Shown one piece after another: positions 19,247-27,675 of a DNA stretch of 64,000 nt (the first letter of the stretch is position 1; the number at the start of each line of letters is the position of its first letter). The position numbers and the translations under genes are program-made. Source of the DNA: Cytophagales bacterium (GTDB lineage: Bacteria > Bacteroidota > Bacteroidia > Cytophagales > Cyclobacteriaceae); the NCBI GenBank assembly GCA_022360015.1, contig JAKSDQ010000071.1, forward strand, positions 277,593 to 341,592. Direction: 5' to 3'. Below the pieces are notes generated by a model. The model had not been told where the DNA came from. It saw nothing but the letters and a program-made list of their open reading frames with translations, and made no database searches.

Positions 19247-19649
19247 TCAATTGTATTCGACAGCCTGGCCGAGCGCATCAAGCCCGTTACTTGAAAGTAC
19301 CTGTGCCCTTATCCCCAGCTTGTTGGCAAGGGTCGCCAGCTCAATTGTTTCTTTCTCGGCTACGAAAAAATTTCCACAGCCAGGACGCCAGATTTAAATC
19401 CAGGCCCGGGTTGATGTACAAGGGGCTTTTGGGGTTGAATAACCACCGGAGCCCATTGGCCGGAACCCCCGGCGAGGCCATTGGTACGATCTGGCTTGGA
19501 ACAATCATTCCGGCATTTCCGTATGAGCAGCCATCGTGGAAGTCATTTTTGTCCACCACCGTGACTTTATACCCCGCTTCTTCCCAATCCCAGACTGTAA
19601 GTAAACCGATGATTCCACCGCCGATAATAGCTACCCTTTTCAAGCGCAT
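19247..19649 (-). pseudogene. Remnant of a FAD-dependent D-hydroxyproline/D-amino acid dehydrogenase
   Basis: The first 100 or so residues (from MRLKRVAIIGGGIIGL through the FAD dinucleotide fold, DKNDFHDGCSYGNAGMIVPS and FNPKSPLYINPGLD) closely match the intact dehydrogenase at 51620-52873. Then the frame ends at a stop near 19341. In a neighbouring frame the text resumes as ELATLANKLGIRAQVLSS, matching LVTMAQKLGIKAMVLSS about 45 codons further on in the intact copy, and stops at 19247. So it has lost an internal segment with a frame change and all of its C-terminal half. It is a dead partial paralog, lying upstream of an AraC gene that is itself a paralog of the hydroxyproline regulator. 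Confidence 0.85.
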
Positions 19650-19688
19650 TTTATTAAATAACCTGAAACCCTTCCGGATTATCTTCAT

Positions 19689-20073
19689 AGTTATATGCGT
19701 TGGATTCGAATGACAAAAATACGGTGATACTGACTTCGACCATTAACCTATATTAACCTAAACCGATCATAAATTATCCTTCCAATTCAGATCTTGATTT
19801 TTAAAGCGCAGACCTGATGTGATTGGTAAACCGCCTTTCTTTCATAGTAAACCATACAAACCTTTCCTATCCCCGGTATCTAAAAGTACCTGTCCCGGAG
19901 TTACGCGTTCCGGTAACGTCATCCCGTCGGCCTCAAAACCAAAACCCGGACCACATGGCTTTTGATAACTGTTCTTTGGTGGGAGTTTCAATCAGGTTGG
20001 CAATTTCCCCCAATCCGGCGGCATGGGCATTTAATGCCAACCAAAGCTTCTGGTTGGTTGCTATTCATCTCAT
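19689..20073. other. Decayed stretch downstream of orphan fecR
   Basis: No intact gene. On the minus strand, just after the fecR stop, a frame reads LALNAHAAGLGEIANLIETP, which looks protein-like but ends at a stop after about 35 codons. A shifted frame continues as FGFEADGMTLPERVTPGQVL. I cannot assign the family. This is where a susC gene would be expected for the ECF/FecR pair, but no TonB-receptor motif is visible. Confidence 0.4.
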
Positions 20074-21201
20074 TTATCTGTACTTCAGCATTACTTTTTT
20101 CTCGTTGGTTTCGAAGTCAAATTTCATTACAAAACTTAACGAATTGAGTACTTTCTCTAAGGGTTGGTTGTCAAACCGTGCGGTTAAGTTCCAGGGCGAT
20201 TTGCTTTTGTTCGATTCTGTGATTTCAACCCCGTACCACGCTTCAAGCCTGCTCAACACTTCTGTCCGGCTGGCATGGCTAAATACGATCACTCCGTCTT
20301 TCCACGAAATCACCTCATCGGGAACAAAATCATTCATTGAAAAATTTTTTGCCTTCCTGTTGTAAGAGATCTGCCCACCGGGATTGATGATAAATTCAGA
20401 ATCTTCAGAGCCTGATCCCTTGTCTTTGAGGCCGACGCGAACCTTTCCGCTAACCAAGGATACCACAATGTCATCTTTACCGGAACGCGAGTTAACATTG
20501 AATGAGGTGCCTAATGCCTCTGTAACAATATTTCCCGTTAGTACTTTAAAAGGCCTTTTTTTATCATGGGCTATTTCAAAATATGCCTCTCCCTCCATCG
20601 TAACTGTTCTTTCATTTTCTTTAAAAGGTTTCGGATAAGATATTTTGCTGCCATAGCTGAGTGTTACCTTGGATCCATCATCCAAAAACATAACAGACCG
20701 CTGGCCCGGAGGATTGGCTTTCACAACGCAACCAGGCATGGCTTCCAATTGCTCATCATAGGCGGGAGGGTAAGACGCTTTCCACAGGAACAGGGCTGAT
20801 AACAATATGATGATGATCGAGGCGGCTACTTTGAGGAGTAGTGAATACGGATGGCCGGAATCAATCTTCTCGTACTTACCTGGCCTTTTGGCAAGAATTT
20901 CATCTAAAATTTCCAGTGACTCCTGCTCATTCAATTGTTCATCTTTAGCCAAATTCATGGTTTGTACCAAACTTTTGGCCAAAATGATTTCTTCATGCTT
21001 TTCAGGATGACTGGCAATCCATTTTTCCCAGAAGTCAGAAGACTCCTTTGTCGGGTTTTTAACCCAACGGACAAAAAATTCATCCTTAATAAAATTAAGG
21101 GCGTCGTAATCCCTGTAGTTTAGCTTTTCCAAAACTTTCCACTCATTAAATTTTCCAGGCAAAAATACAAGGTTGTCATCATACTTTACCTGGTCATTCA
21201 T
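20074..21201 (-). CDS. FecR-family anti-sigma factor, without adjacent receptor
   Basis: 375 residues with the same plan as the FecR at 9845: cytoplasmic N-terminus (FFVRWVKNPTKESSDFWEKWI), one membrane segment (LLLKVAASIIIILLSALFLW), a FecR domain (FLDDGSKVTLSYGSKISYPKPF, GEAYFEIAHDKKRPF) and a C-terminal STN-interacting region (NQPLEKVLNSLSFVM). It is transcribed away from the ECF sigma gene at 21423, with about 220 bases between them. No SusC/SusD follows; the downstream DNA is decayed, so it either signals to a distant receptor or is stranded. Confidence 0.92.
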   Translation of the reverse strand: MNDQVKYDDNLVFLPGKFNEWKVLEKLNYRDYDALNFIKDEFFVRWVKNPTKESSDFWEKWIASHPEKHEEIILAKSLVQTMNLAKDEQLNEQESLEILDEILAKRPGKYEKIDSGHPYSLLLKVAASIIIILLSALFLWKASYPPAYDEQLEAMPGCVVKANPPGQRSVMFLDDGSKVTLSYGSKISYPKPFKENERTVTMEGEAYFEIAHDKKRPFKVLTGNIVTEALGTSFNVNSRSGKDDIVVSLVSGKVRVGLKDKGSGSEDSEFIINPGGQISYNRKAKNFSMNDFVPDEVISWKDGVIVFSHASRTEVLSRLEAWYGVEITESNKSKSPWNLTARFDNQPLEKVLNSLSFVMKFDFETNEKKVMLKYR

Positions 21202-21422
21202 ACTTTAGAGAGGGAAAGAATATCGGAAGTGTGCCATAAAGGGCAACTGATTTTTTAAAATGAGTTGAATTTTATTATATTTTGACTGTTGTGCTTTAAA
21301 ATAAAGACAAAAACCGGATGTGTGTTGGCAACATAAATACCCCGGCTTTAACTTGACAGGATTTAAATGTGATTATTAGATTTATTTTTCATATATTGAT
21401 TTAGTTCAAAGCATTCGATACT

Positions 21423-22052
21423 ATGGCAACTCGCCCTGATTCTGTTAAAACCGATTTACACGCATTAGGCAATAAGGCTGAAAGCCAGAGGGTGAGGTCG
21501 CTCATGGAAAACCTGAGCGAAGCAGAAATCTGGAGAAGATTCAAAAATTCGAACGAGGAGGCAATCGTTTATATCTACCAAAAATATTCACAGGAATTGT
21601 TCCGTTTTGCTGTTCAATACACTGACCGCGACACCGCAAAAGATGTTATACAGGAACTATTTCTCGGTTTACTAAGAAGGAGAGCTTTTCTTGGCGAGGT
21701 GTCGGCAGTAAGACCTTATTTGTACAAATCGCTCTACAGGATCATCAGGGACAGGGAAAAAAAATTAAAGAACCCTCAATTAGTTAGCCTGGTTTGCGAC
21801 GACAAATTTCCGAAGAGATATATATCCCGGGAAGAGGGCATTATCGACCAGGAACGAATTCAAACCCGGTTGAAGCAGGTGCGGAGTGCGCTGCAGGGGC
21901 TTTCGGTAAAACAAAAAGAGGCGGTGCTGCTCTATTACTACGAAGGCCTTACACAATCTGAAATCGCCGATGTCATGGACATGAAAAACAAGAACTCGGC
22001 CAGAAAACTCCTTTACAGGGCCATCGATAAAATAAGGGAATTGATTGGTTGA
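21423..22052 (+). CDS. ECF RNA polymerase sigma factor
   Basis: 209 residues. Region 2 is seen at EEAIVYIYQKYSQELFRFAVQYTD and AKDVIQELFLGLL, region 4 at LSVKQKEAVLLYYYEGLTQSEIADVM. Divergent from the FecR gene at 20074-21201, its likely anti-sigma partner. Divergent placement is less common than the sigma-fecR-susC order seen at 11.6 kb. Target promoters cannot be read from this window. Confidence 0.93.
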   Translation: MATRPDSVKTDLHALGNKAESQRVRSLMENLSEAEIWRRFKNSNEEAIVYIYQKYSQELFRFAVQYTDRDTAKDVIQELFLGLLRRRAFLGEVSAVRPYLYKSLYRIIRDREKKLKNPQLVSLVCDDKFPKRYISREEGIIDQERIQTRLKQVRSALQGLSVKQKEAVLLYYYEGLTQSEIADVMDMKNKNSARKLLYRAIDKIRELIG

Positions 22053-22122
22053 GCAGGATTAAATAACCACCGGCGCCGGCAGTTTATATGCAATTTATGC
22101 ACCACAAATACCCAAATTACCT

Positions 22123-22202
22123 CTTGGTGTCTTGGTGCCTCCGTGGTGAAAAATGGTGAACCACCAAGACACAAAGGCACAAAGGCACAAAGAGACACCA
22201 AG
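22123..22202. repeat. Inverted repeat with internal short tandem repeats
   Basis: The outer arms CTTGGTGTCT (from 22123) and AGACACCAAG (to 22202) are perfect complements, with further pairing inside. The right arm contains iterated ACAAAGGC units. This is the kind of extragenic palindromic repeat found in many copies in environmental Bacteroidota. It lies after the sigma factor gene and could fold in RNA; no T run follows, so it is not a standard terminator. Confidence 0.55.
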
Positions 22203-22217
22203 AATTTTGTCGAAAAC

Positions 22218-22242
22218 GTTGTGTAACACCCACGGGACGCTT
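22218..22242 (+). repeat. Dispersed short repeat, copy 3
   Basis: Reads GTTGTGTAACACCC then ACGGGACGCTT. Related to the copies at 18801-18824 (minus strand) and 18995-19019. Directly follows the inverted repeat at 22123-22202. Confidence 0.4.
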
Positions 22243-22272
22243 GCGCTATTTAAGGATAAATTCCGTACTTGT

Positions 22273-23643
22273 TCAGATTATGGCCAGGAGCTCATTCACT
22301 AATGCTACAATGTACTCCCCGGCCTGGGGGCCGTACCAATTCATTTCACGGGTTTCGGGCTTGCTGATTGTGAAATAGTAGTTTTCAGGGTTTACGTACC
22401 CAAGATAATTTCCGTTAAAGGAGGTGATCATCAAAGAAATGCCTTTCTGCCTGCAGATAGCCTCGAACTGCGAGTAAAATTCCCCTGAAAGTTCAACAGG
22501 CAACCCGACAAGCACTGTATTGCCGATTCTCAGACAAGTGATATATCCTGTATTTTTTCCCAGAACCGCATGAAATAACCAGGGCCTCACCCTCCAGTGA
22601 TCAGTTATGCGGAAATGCGGCGACCTCATGGTGACAGGCCACTGCACAAATCGCAGGATGTCGGTAGAATCCATGGTAATTCCATCCTCCGCCCCTGCAA
22701 TGTAATCTTTTAGATGGCGGCTGTATTGCAGCAAGTTTTCATACACAAACGGCCCGGTCCTGACCGGAGAGTGGCTGCCCATGGCCCCGGCGCCAAAAGA
22801 GGCAAAGCCGATGGAATCCAATTCTTTGACATAAGTCAGTAAAGGGCCGGGGTAATCAGATGATAGGGCATTGAGATTTTTATCCATATACACCGGATGA
22901 GCAGAAAAAGTGGTGAAAACAGCCTGTTCGCCAAGTCGGTTTTTTGCTTTCAACAACCTTATCTTATCATCGACCAGGCCATCCCGGTCCAACCGGTTTA
23001 TAACCATATTATATGTCGACACCGCCCCAAAACCGATCACTGAGGCCTCAATATTTGTATTAGCGGCTTCGAGTGATGTTAAGGTCGATTGCACCAGAAG
23101 ATCAACCATTTTATGGTTATTACCTCCCATCACCAGTTTTCCCAGTAAACCACGGCCCCAGCCACCCACGCTTGAATGCGTATGTGAGGCTGTAAAATAA
23201 ATCCCGGTAATCCCCAAATCCGTGGCTTCGACCGCTTTGGATATTGCTTTGGCAAGTTGTGGGTGCACAATCCATAAATCGTAACTGATCAGGGCAATTT
23301 TATGGTAGTCGTTGGAAAAAATGAAACTCCTCACATAAACGGGGTCATAAATGGTATCAAAAGGCTGCCAATGATTTCCGGTAAGTCTGACAGGACTTTC
23401 CGGTGTAATGCTTGCCTGTCCCCACCCAATATGAACCTTGCCGGATGGCTGCCGATCCAGTACATTCCTCACACTGTCAAGCCCCGCCATGGTGTCCTGA
23501 TAAAAATTCGATTCCCGAAATGACGTGTCATCTACCGGGGTAAATAAAATTATCATCAGGATTGCCAATAGCAAAACGGTCAACGCTAACCTTAGCATGC
23601 TTTTTTTACCTATAGCTTTTTTTGAAAAATCCGAAGGGGCCAA
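22273..23643 (-). CDS. Neutral/alkaline ceramidase-like amidohydrolase, membrane-anchored
   Basis: 456 residues similar in motif order to the N-terminal catalytic domain of neutral/alkaline non-lysosomal ceramidases. Seen: a basic N-terminus and hydrophobic segment (LRLALTVLLLAILMIILF), WGQASITPESPVRLTG (compare GxGxxDITGP), FTASHTHSSVGGWG with the zinc-ligand His pair, SAHPVYMD, and a C-terminal FNGNYLGYVNPENYY. The family hydrolyses N-acyl amide bonds of sphingolipids; many bacterial relatives have no known substrate. Alone in its transcript. Function by family only. Confidence 0.75.
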   Translation of the reverse strand: MAPSDFSKKAIGKKSMLRLALTVLLLAILMIILFTPVDDTSFRESNFYQDTMAGLDSVRNVLDRQPSGKVHIGWGQASITPESPVRLTGNHWQPFDTIYDPVYVRSFIFSNDYHKIALISYDLWIVHPQLAKAISKAVEATDLGITGIYFTASHTHSSVGGWGRGLLGKLVMGGNNHKMVDLLVQSTLTSLEAANTNIEASVIGFGAVSTYNMVINRLDRDGLVDDKIRLLKAKNRLGEQAVFTTFSAHPVYMDKNLNALSSDYPGPLLTYVKELDSIGFASFGAGAMGSHSPVRTGPFVYENLLQYSRHLKDYIAGAEDGITMDSTDILRFVQWPVTMRSPHFRITDHWRVRPWLFHAVLGKNTGYITCLRIGNTVLVGLPVELSGEFYSQFEAICRQKGISLMITSFNGNYLGYVNPENYYFTISKPETREMNWYGPQAGEYIVALVNELLAII

Positions 23644-23753
23644 GTAATTCCCTCAATTTTTGTATTACTGCAATATTAATTAATTCCCGGTAAAGCGTTG
23701 CAGTGATCGCATGAATTGTATTTAAGAAAAAGGACTTTACTTTATTTCAGGAG

Positions 23754-24296
23754 CTAATAGTATAATCCGTTCTTCATGATTAATGCTATCGCCCTTTTCT
23801 CATGTTTTATGAGTTGCTGCAACTGTGCCTTTCCTAAATTATCCTGTGCACTTATAAAGCTGCAGTTAAACCCTTTTAAAATTTCATTAAAAATCACCTG
23901 CACCCTTTCCATATGAAAAGCCGATGTGATTATTTTTAAATCGGGGTTTTCCAAGGCTGAAACAATAGGTTTTATCTTTATAGCGTCGTCAACCGTATTT
24001 TTTGACAACGCACATGCCAAAAAATCGTTTTCCAAAACCCCTTTTTGCATTAAATATCTCTTGGCATAAACACAATGTGCTTCATTAGAAGTATTAAAAT
24101 GTTTACCCCAACCTCCTGTGCATAATACTGATTTTCCTTTTGAATAAAGACCAAGGCAACAATCCAGACGGCTGATAGCTATGCTGCTTAACTCACCGGA
24201 AGGGGAGTTTGGGGCGCCCAATACTATCAATACTTCCTTTTTCAAACTTGTACTTACTTTAAATGCTCTTTGAATAGTATGCAGATGCAATCCCAA
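23754..24296 (-). CDS. DUF218 (YdcF/SanA/ElyC-like) protein
   Basis: About 180 residues or somewhat fewer. The DUF218 pattern is visible: VLIVLGAPNSPSGELSSIAISRL near the start, CTGGWG, the conserved NTVDDA (Asn-Thr with acidic partner) and ITSAFHMERVQVIFNEIL. Relatives are cell-envelope proteins or cytoplasmic proteins of unclear activity. There is no membrane anchor here, unlike SanA. The proposed ATG at 24296 overlaps the broken nucleotidyltransferase frame by 43 bases; the first residues are not typical, so a later TTG or GTG start is possible. Confidence 0.7.
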   Translation of the reverse strand: MGLHLHTIQRAFKVSTSLKKEVLIVLGAPNSPSGELSSIAISRLDCCLGLYSKGKSVLCTGGWGKHFNTSNEAHCVYAKRYLMQKGVLENDFLACALSKNTVDDAIKIKPIVSALENPDLKIITSAFHMERVQVIFNEILKGFNCSFISAQDNLGKAQLQQLIKHEKRAIALIMKNGLYY

Positions 24297-24472
24297 TTAG
24301 CTGAAGGTGGACTGTTATGAGTACTCTTTTTTACAAATAAGTCCATATCGCCTGTCGACCTTCCGTAACCATGAATATTAACAGCCATACCTCCTACAAG
24401 GACATACTGCACGGAATGGACATTTAAAAATTTCAGATACTCCAAAAAATCTTTTTTAAAGAGGTGTCTCAT
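24254..24472 (-). pseudogene. Truncated nucleotidyltransferase (MNT/AbiEii-like)
   Basis: 72 codons. It has the start of a minimal nucleotidyltransferase fold: QYVLVGGMAVNIHGYGRSTGDMDLFV, with the G-G and the D-x-D metal-binding pair. Normal relatives run about 140-200 residues; here the sequence turns unrelated right after DLFV and ends, running into the DUF218 gene. It is inferred to be a 3'-deleted remnant. It overlaps the preceding small gene by ATGA, so the pair was once translationally coupled. Confidence 0.7.
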
Positions 24473-24666
24473 GACCTTTTGAACGCCTTTGCTATTTTTT
24501 TGTTTATCTTACAATGATAAGGATCTATTCCATGATCGACACAATGTAACCTCCGGGATTCCAGCAGTCTCTCCCGGGCTGTTTTTTCAAATGCCCAATA
24601 CAGAATATCAGGTTCGTCCTTCTTGTTGATTTTTCCGGAAGATGTTGGAATGCGACGCATTTTCAT
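24469..24666 (-). CDS. Small conserved-type protein upstream of nucleotidyltransferase
   Basis: 65 residues, starting MKMRRIPTSSGKINKKDEPD and rich in Lys/Arg with conserved-looking tryptophan (DILYWAFEKTARERLLESRR). Its stop overlaps the start of the nucleotidyltransferase remnant by four bases. Such short proteins are often found directly before MNT-type nucleotidyltransferases and may be a partner or antitoxin-like subunit; that role is inferred from position only. Confidence 0.6.
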   Translation of the reverse strand: MKMRRIPTSSGKINKKDEPDILYWAFEKTARERLLESRRLHCVDHGIDPYHCKINKKIAKAFKRS

Positions 24667-25036
24667 AATTGAAGGTTTTATGAAAGTTTGTTAATTGCTG
24701 TATTTTCAAAATTAGCCGGTACTTTGATGCCCACTTTTCTGGCGTCAACCAACCTATATAAAAACTTACTAAGGATGTTAATTATGTCATCTTTACCTTT
24801 ATCACTTCTTGGAATTTAGGATTGCAAATCTCATTTTATCATTCAATATACACTTTAAATGAATGATTTCTATTTCTTATCATGACTTTCCGGGAAATCT
24901 TCCGGATTACCAGGTCTATGGGATTTGTATGTTCAGTTAACAAATTTCACTGATAACATGAATTCTTTTCATATTTTATAAGCTTCTTTTTTCAATAAAG
25001 TCTCCTAATTTAGAATACCTGTTCCATACCATTTCA
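24667..25036. other. AT-rich intergenic region
   Basis: About 370 bases between divergent genes, with no gene, repeat or hairpin that I can support. It must hold the promoters for the 65-residue gene (leftward) and the LysR/methyltransferase gene (rightward). Confidence 0.5.
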
Positions 25037-26125
25037 ATGATAGAGATTCGCCATTTAAAACTGATAGATGCAGTTGCTGAAGTAGGAACTCTGAAAAACG
25101 CCGCTGACAGGCTTTGCCTGACTCAATCCGCGTTGAGTCATCAGCTTAAAGAGTTGGAATCGCGTCTCGGCATCAAGGTATTTCACCGGGTAAATAACAA
25201 GTTGCTGTTCACACCGGCCGGCAAGGAGCTGCGGGACGCCAGCAAAGAGATTCTCGAGCAATTGCAACGCGTGGAAAATAATATTCAGGAAATAAATCAA
25301 GAGCACCTGAAAAATTACGTTCACGGATACTCGCAGGATGAAACGACCCGTTTAAATGACCAGGCCAACACTGTGTCCGAACTTTTACATTGGGATTCAA
25401 AATGGCAACCAGGGTCATTGATTCTGGAAGCGGGTTGTGGCGTCGGGGCACAGACCCGGATCATAGCTTCCAAAAACCCGGAATCTACTTTTGTCTCCGT
25501 TGATCTATCGCCTGCATCCCTGGCAAAAGCCGAAGAATCGGTCAATGAGCTGAATATTGAGCATGTAATGTTCCGGTTAGCAGATATACAGGATTTGCCA
25601 TATGAAAATGACCATTTCGATCATATCTTCGTTTGTTTCTTACTGGAACATTTGTCCCATCCTTCAGAAGCATTACTCGAGTTGTATAGAGTGCTTAAAC
25701 CCCAGGGAACAATTACGGTAATCGAGGGAGATCATGGCTCGACCTATTTTCATCCCGAAAGTTCGGCGGCGATAAAAGCCGTTAACGCCCAGGTAACCCT
25801 GCAAAGCCAGACAGGTTGTGATGCCAATATTGGCAGAAAACTGTATCCGTTGCTTTTTGATACAGGATATACCGATATTGAGGTATCACCCCGGCAAGTA
25901 TATGTGAACGACTCCAAACCACAGTTAACGGAGGGTTTTATTAAAAATACTTTCGTCGCCATGATCAAAGGGATTTCAGAGGAAGCCATAGCCAGGAAGA
26001 TCATCAGTAAGGAAGCGATGCAGAAAGGTATCAAAGATTTGCTTAAAACAGCAGAGAGAGGGGGTACCTTTTGTTATACCTTCTTTAAGGCTATTGCAAG
26101 AAAAGGTGATACACCTGATGTATGA
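25037..26125 (+). CDS. LysR-type HTH domain fused to SAM-dependent methyltransferase
   Basis: One uninterrupted 362-residue frame joins two families. Residues 1-85 are a LysR winged helix-turn-helix with linker helix: MIEIRHLKLIDAVAEVGTLK, TQSALSHQLKELESRLG and LLFTPAGKEL, closest in look to MetR. Instead of the usual periplasmic-binding-protein-like sensor, residues about 93-355 form a class I methyltransferase: YVHGYSQDETTRLNDQA, motif I LEAGCGVGAQT (130-140), acidic D156 for the ribose, FDHIFVCFLLEH and LYRVLKPQGTITVIE. The methyltransferase part resembles free-standing bacterial enzymes of unknown substrate. The fusion suggests a regulator whose DNA binding depends on SAM, SAH or a methylated small molecule, but that is inference. 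Monocistronic. Confidence 0.88.
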   Translation: MIEIRHLKLIDAVAEVGTLKNAADRLCLTQSALSHQLKELESRLGIKVFHRVNNKLLFTPAGKELRDASKEILEQLQRVENNIQEINQEHLKNYVHGYSQDETTRLNDQANTVSELLHWDSKWQPGSLILEAGCGVGAQTRIIASKNPESTFVSVDLSPASLAKAEESVNELNIEHVMFRLADIQDLPYENDHFDHIFVCFLLEHLSHPSEALLELYRVLKPQGTITVIEGDHGSTYFHPESSAAIKAVNAQVTLQSQTGCDANIGRKLYPLLFDTGYTDIEVSPRQVYVNDSKPQLTEGFIKNTFVAMIKGISEEAIARKIISKEAMQKGIKDLLKTAERGGTFCYTFFKAIARKGDTPDV

Positions 26126-26357
26126 GGCTATGCCGTTTTGGGGAAAGCACACATGGATGCGACGAATGTAAGTCCGGACTAAAAAAACTGTCAAAAGCAT
26201 CCGAAGGGAATTAAAAATCGGATTTTATGAATTGGAACCATTGACCGGCTCATAGCATTCAGATGCCCTGGCCAGCAGCACTAATGCTGATTCTGTTTCT
26301 GGGCCGCAACTTTTCCGGCGGCCACCAATAACAAAATTTTTGCCGAGGGATTACCAG

Positions 26358-26462
26358 ATGTATGCCGAATCGAGAAAAATGAATGGTTGTACCGTGGTAG
26401 TTTTTGTCATCATTGTGGCACTTACTGCGTTCTCGCTCATCAACAGGAAGGGCAAGCATTGA
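26358..26462 (+). other. Possible small membrane-protein frame
   Basis: A 34-codon plus-strand frame beginning MYAESRKMNG and containing one hydrophobic helix (TVVVFVIIVALTAFSLI) followed by a basic tail. The same frame is open further upstream, so it could also be the end of a decayed membrane protein. No family recognised; coding status is doubtful. The rest of 26126-26483 shows nothing. Confidence 0.2.
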
Positions 26463-26540
26463 AGGTAGCAATATTTCTGTCAAATGTTAAAAAATCATTC
26501 CGGCCAGGGGATTAATTTAAGAAAGGAATATATTTACCTT

Positions 26541-27515
26541 ATGGAAATGTATTCACGCAGGACCTTTTTTGCCCGGACAGGCAAAGCCGGCCTGATGACC
26601 TGGCTGCTAGGTACAGATCCGGCTTTTGGCGCCTTTCCGGTGGGTAATGTCGGGGAATCGCCTGTCAGATTGATTGTAGACGCCGATACAGGCAATGAGG
26701 TCGATGATCTGTATGCCATTGCCATCGCACTTATTGAGCCAAGATTGAAAGTGGCAGGAATCACTTCAGCACAGTGGCATACCCATCCGAATGCACCCAA
26801 CGATACAGTTGGGGAAAGTCAAAGGCTCAATGAAGAAATACTGTCATTGATGGGCATGGAAGATATTCCGCACCCTGAAGGCTCAAACTTACCCATGGTA
26901 AATACCTTTCGTCCACAACCTTCGGATGCGGCTGCTTTTATCATAGAACAGGCCAAAGCCACACCCCTTGGGGAAAAACTCAATGTCGTGGTGTTAGGCC
27001 CGGCCACTAACCTTGCTTCGGCGGTTCTTATGGCACCGGAAATCATTCCCAAAGTAACTGCCAACTACCTGGGCTTTTGGCACCACCCGGAAACACGTAC
27101 ATGGAATAAGCGCGAATTCAATACCAACAATGACCCTAATGCCGTGAATTTGCTGATCAACACCCACGACCTGGAATTCCATGTCATGACCGCATCGACT
27201 TCCCAACACCTGGTATTCGATAAAGCCGAAGTCGATCTCCACCTGAAAGGAAAAGGCGGGATAGCAGATTACCTGGTGAATCGCTGGGAATCCTATCATC
27301 GTTACTGGCAGCAAAACGATAAGGAAAAAAAACACTGGACCATGTGGGACATTGCCATCATACAGGCAATCGCTTATCCGGAACTGGCCAATCAATCCAA
27401 AGTACAAAGCCCCTATGATAACCTGGACCGTCCCATCTATGCCTATACTTCCATCGATGTGGAAGCCATGAAGGAGCGGTTCTGGCAGGTGTTCGATGGT
27501 TTTCTACAAAAATAA
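26541..27515 (+). CDS. Nucleoside hydrolase-like protein with Tat-type signal
   Basis: About 325 residues of the inosine-uridine nucleoside hydrolase fold. The start at 26541 is chosen since GAAAGGA lies about 13 bases before it and the protein then opens with MEMYSRRTFFARTG, a twin-arginine-like export signal. The calcium-site motif DADTGNEVDDLYA matches the family's DxDxxxDD. VLGPATNLASAV and NTNNDPNAVN follow, and MWDIAIIQAIAYP is near the C-terminus. The family cleaves N-ribosidic bonds of nucleosides; exported Bacteroidota relatives with this divergent set have no established substrate and may act on other ribosides. Monocistronic. Confidence 0.85.
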   Translation: MEMYSRRTFFARTGKAGLMTWLLGTDPAFGAFPVGNVGESPVRLIVDADTGNEVDDLYAIAIALIEPRLKVAGITSAQWHTHPNAPNDTVGESQRLNEEILSLMGMEDIPHPEGSNLPMVNTFRPQPSDAAAFIIEQAKATPLGEKLNVVVLGPATNLASAVLMAPEIIPKVTANYLGFWHHPETRTWNKREFNTNNDPNAVNLLINTHDLEFHVMTASTSQHLVFDKAEVDLHLKGKGGIADYLVNRWESYHRYWQQNDKEKKHWTMWDIAIIQAIAYPELANQSKVQSPYDNLDRPIYAYTSIDVEAMKERFWQVFDGFLQK

Positions 27516-27675
27516 CATCCGGCTGCGCTAAACGCACGCGGCATTCGGTAATTATTTTGCTATTAAACCTTGTTCAACAACCAAAAGTGCCCGGAGCTAA
27601 TTATTTTATGTCATCTGGTTTTCAGGTGAGGGATCGATCGAACCATTATCTGTTAACGCTTCGGAAATATAGTTC

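Noticed and set aside
22123..22202. CRISPR array or leader
   Set aside because: The iterated units are only about 8 bases and the whole forms one inverted repeat; there is no repeat-spacer pattern.
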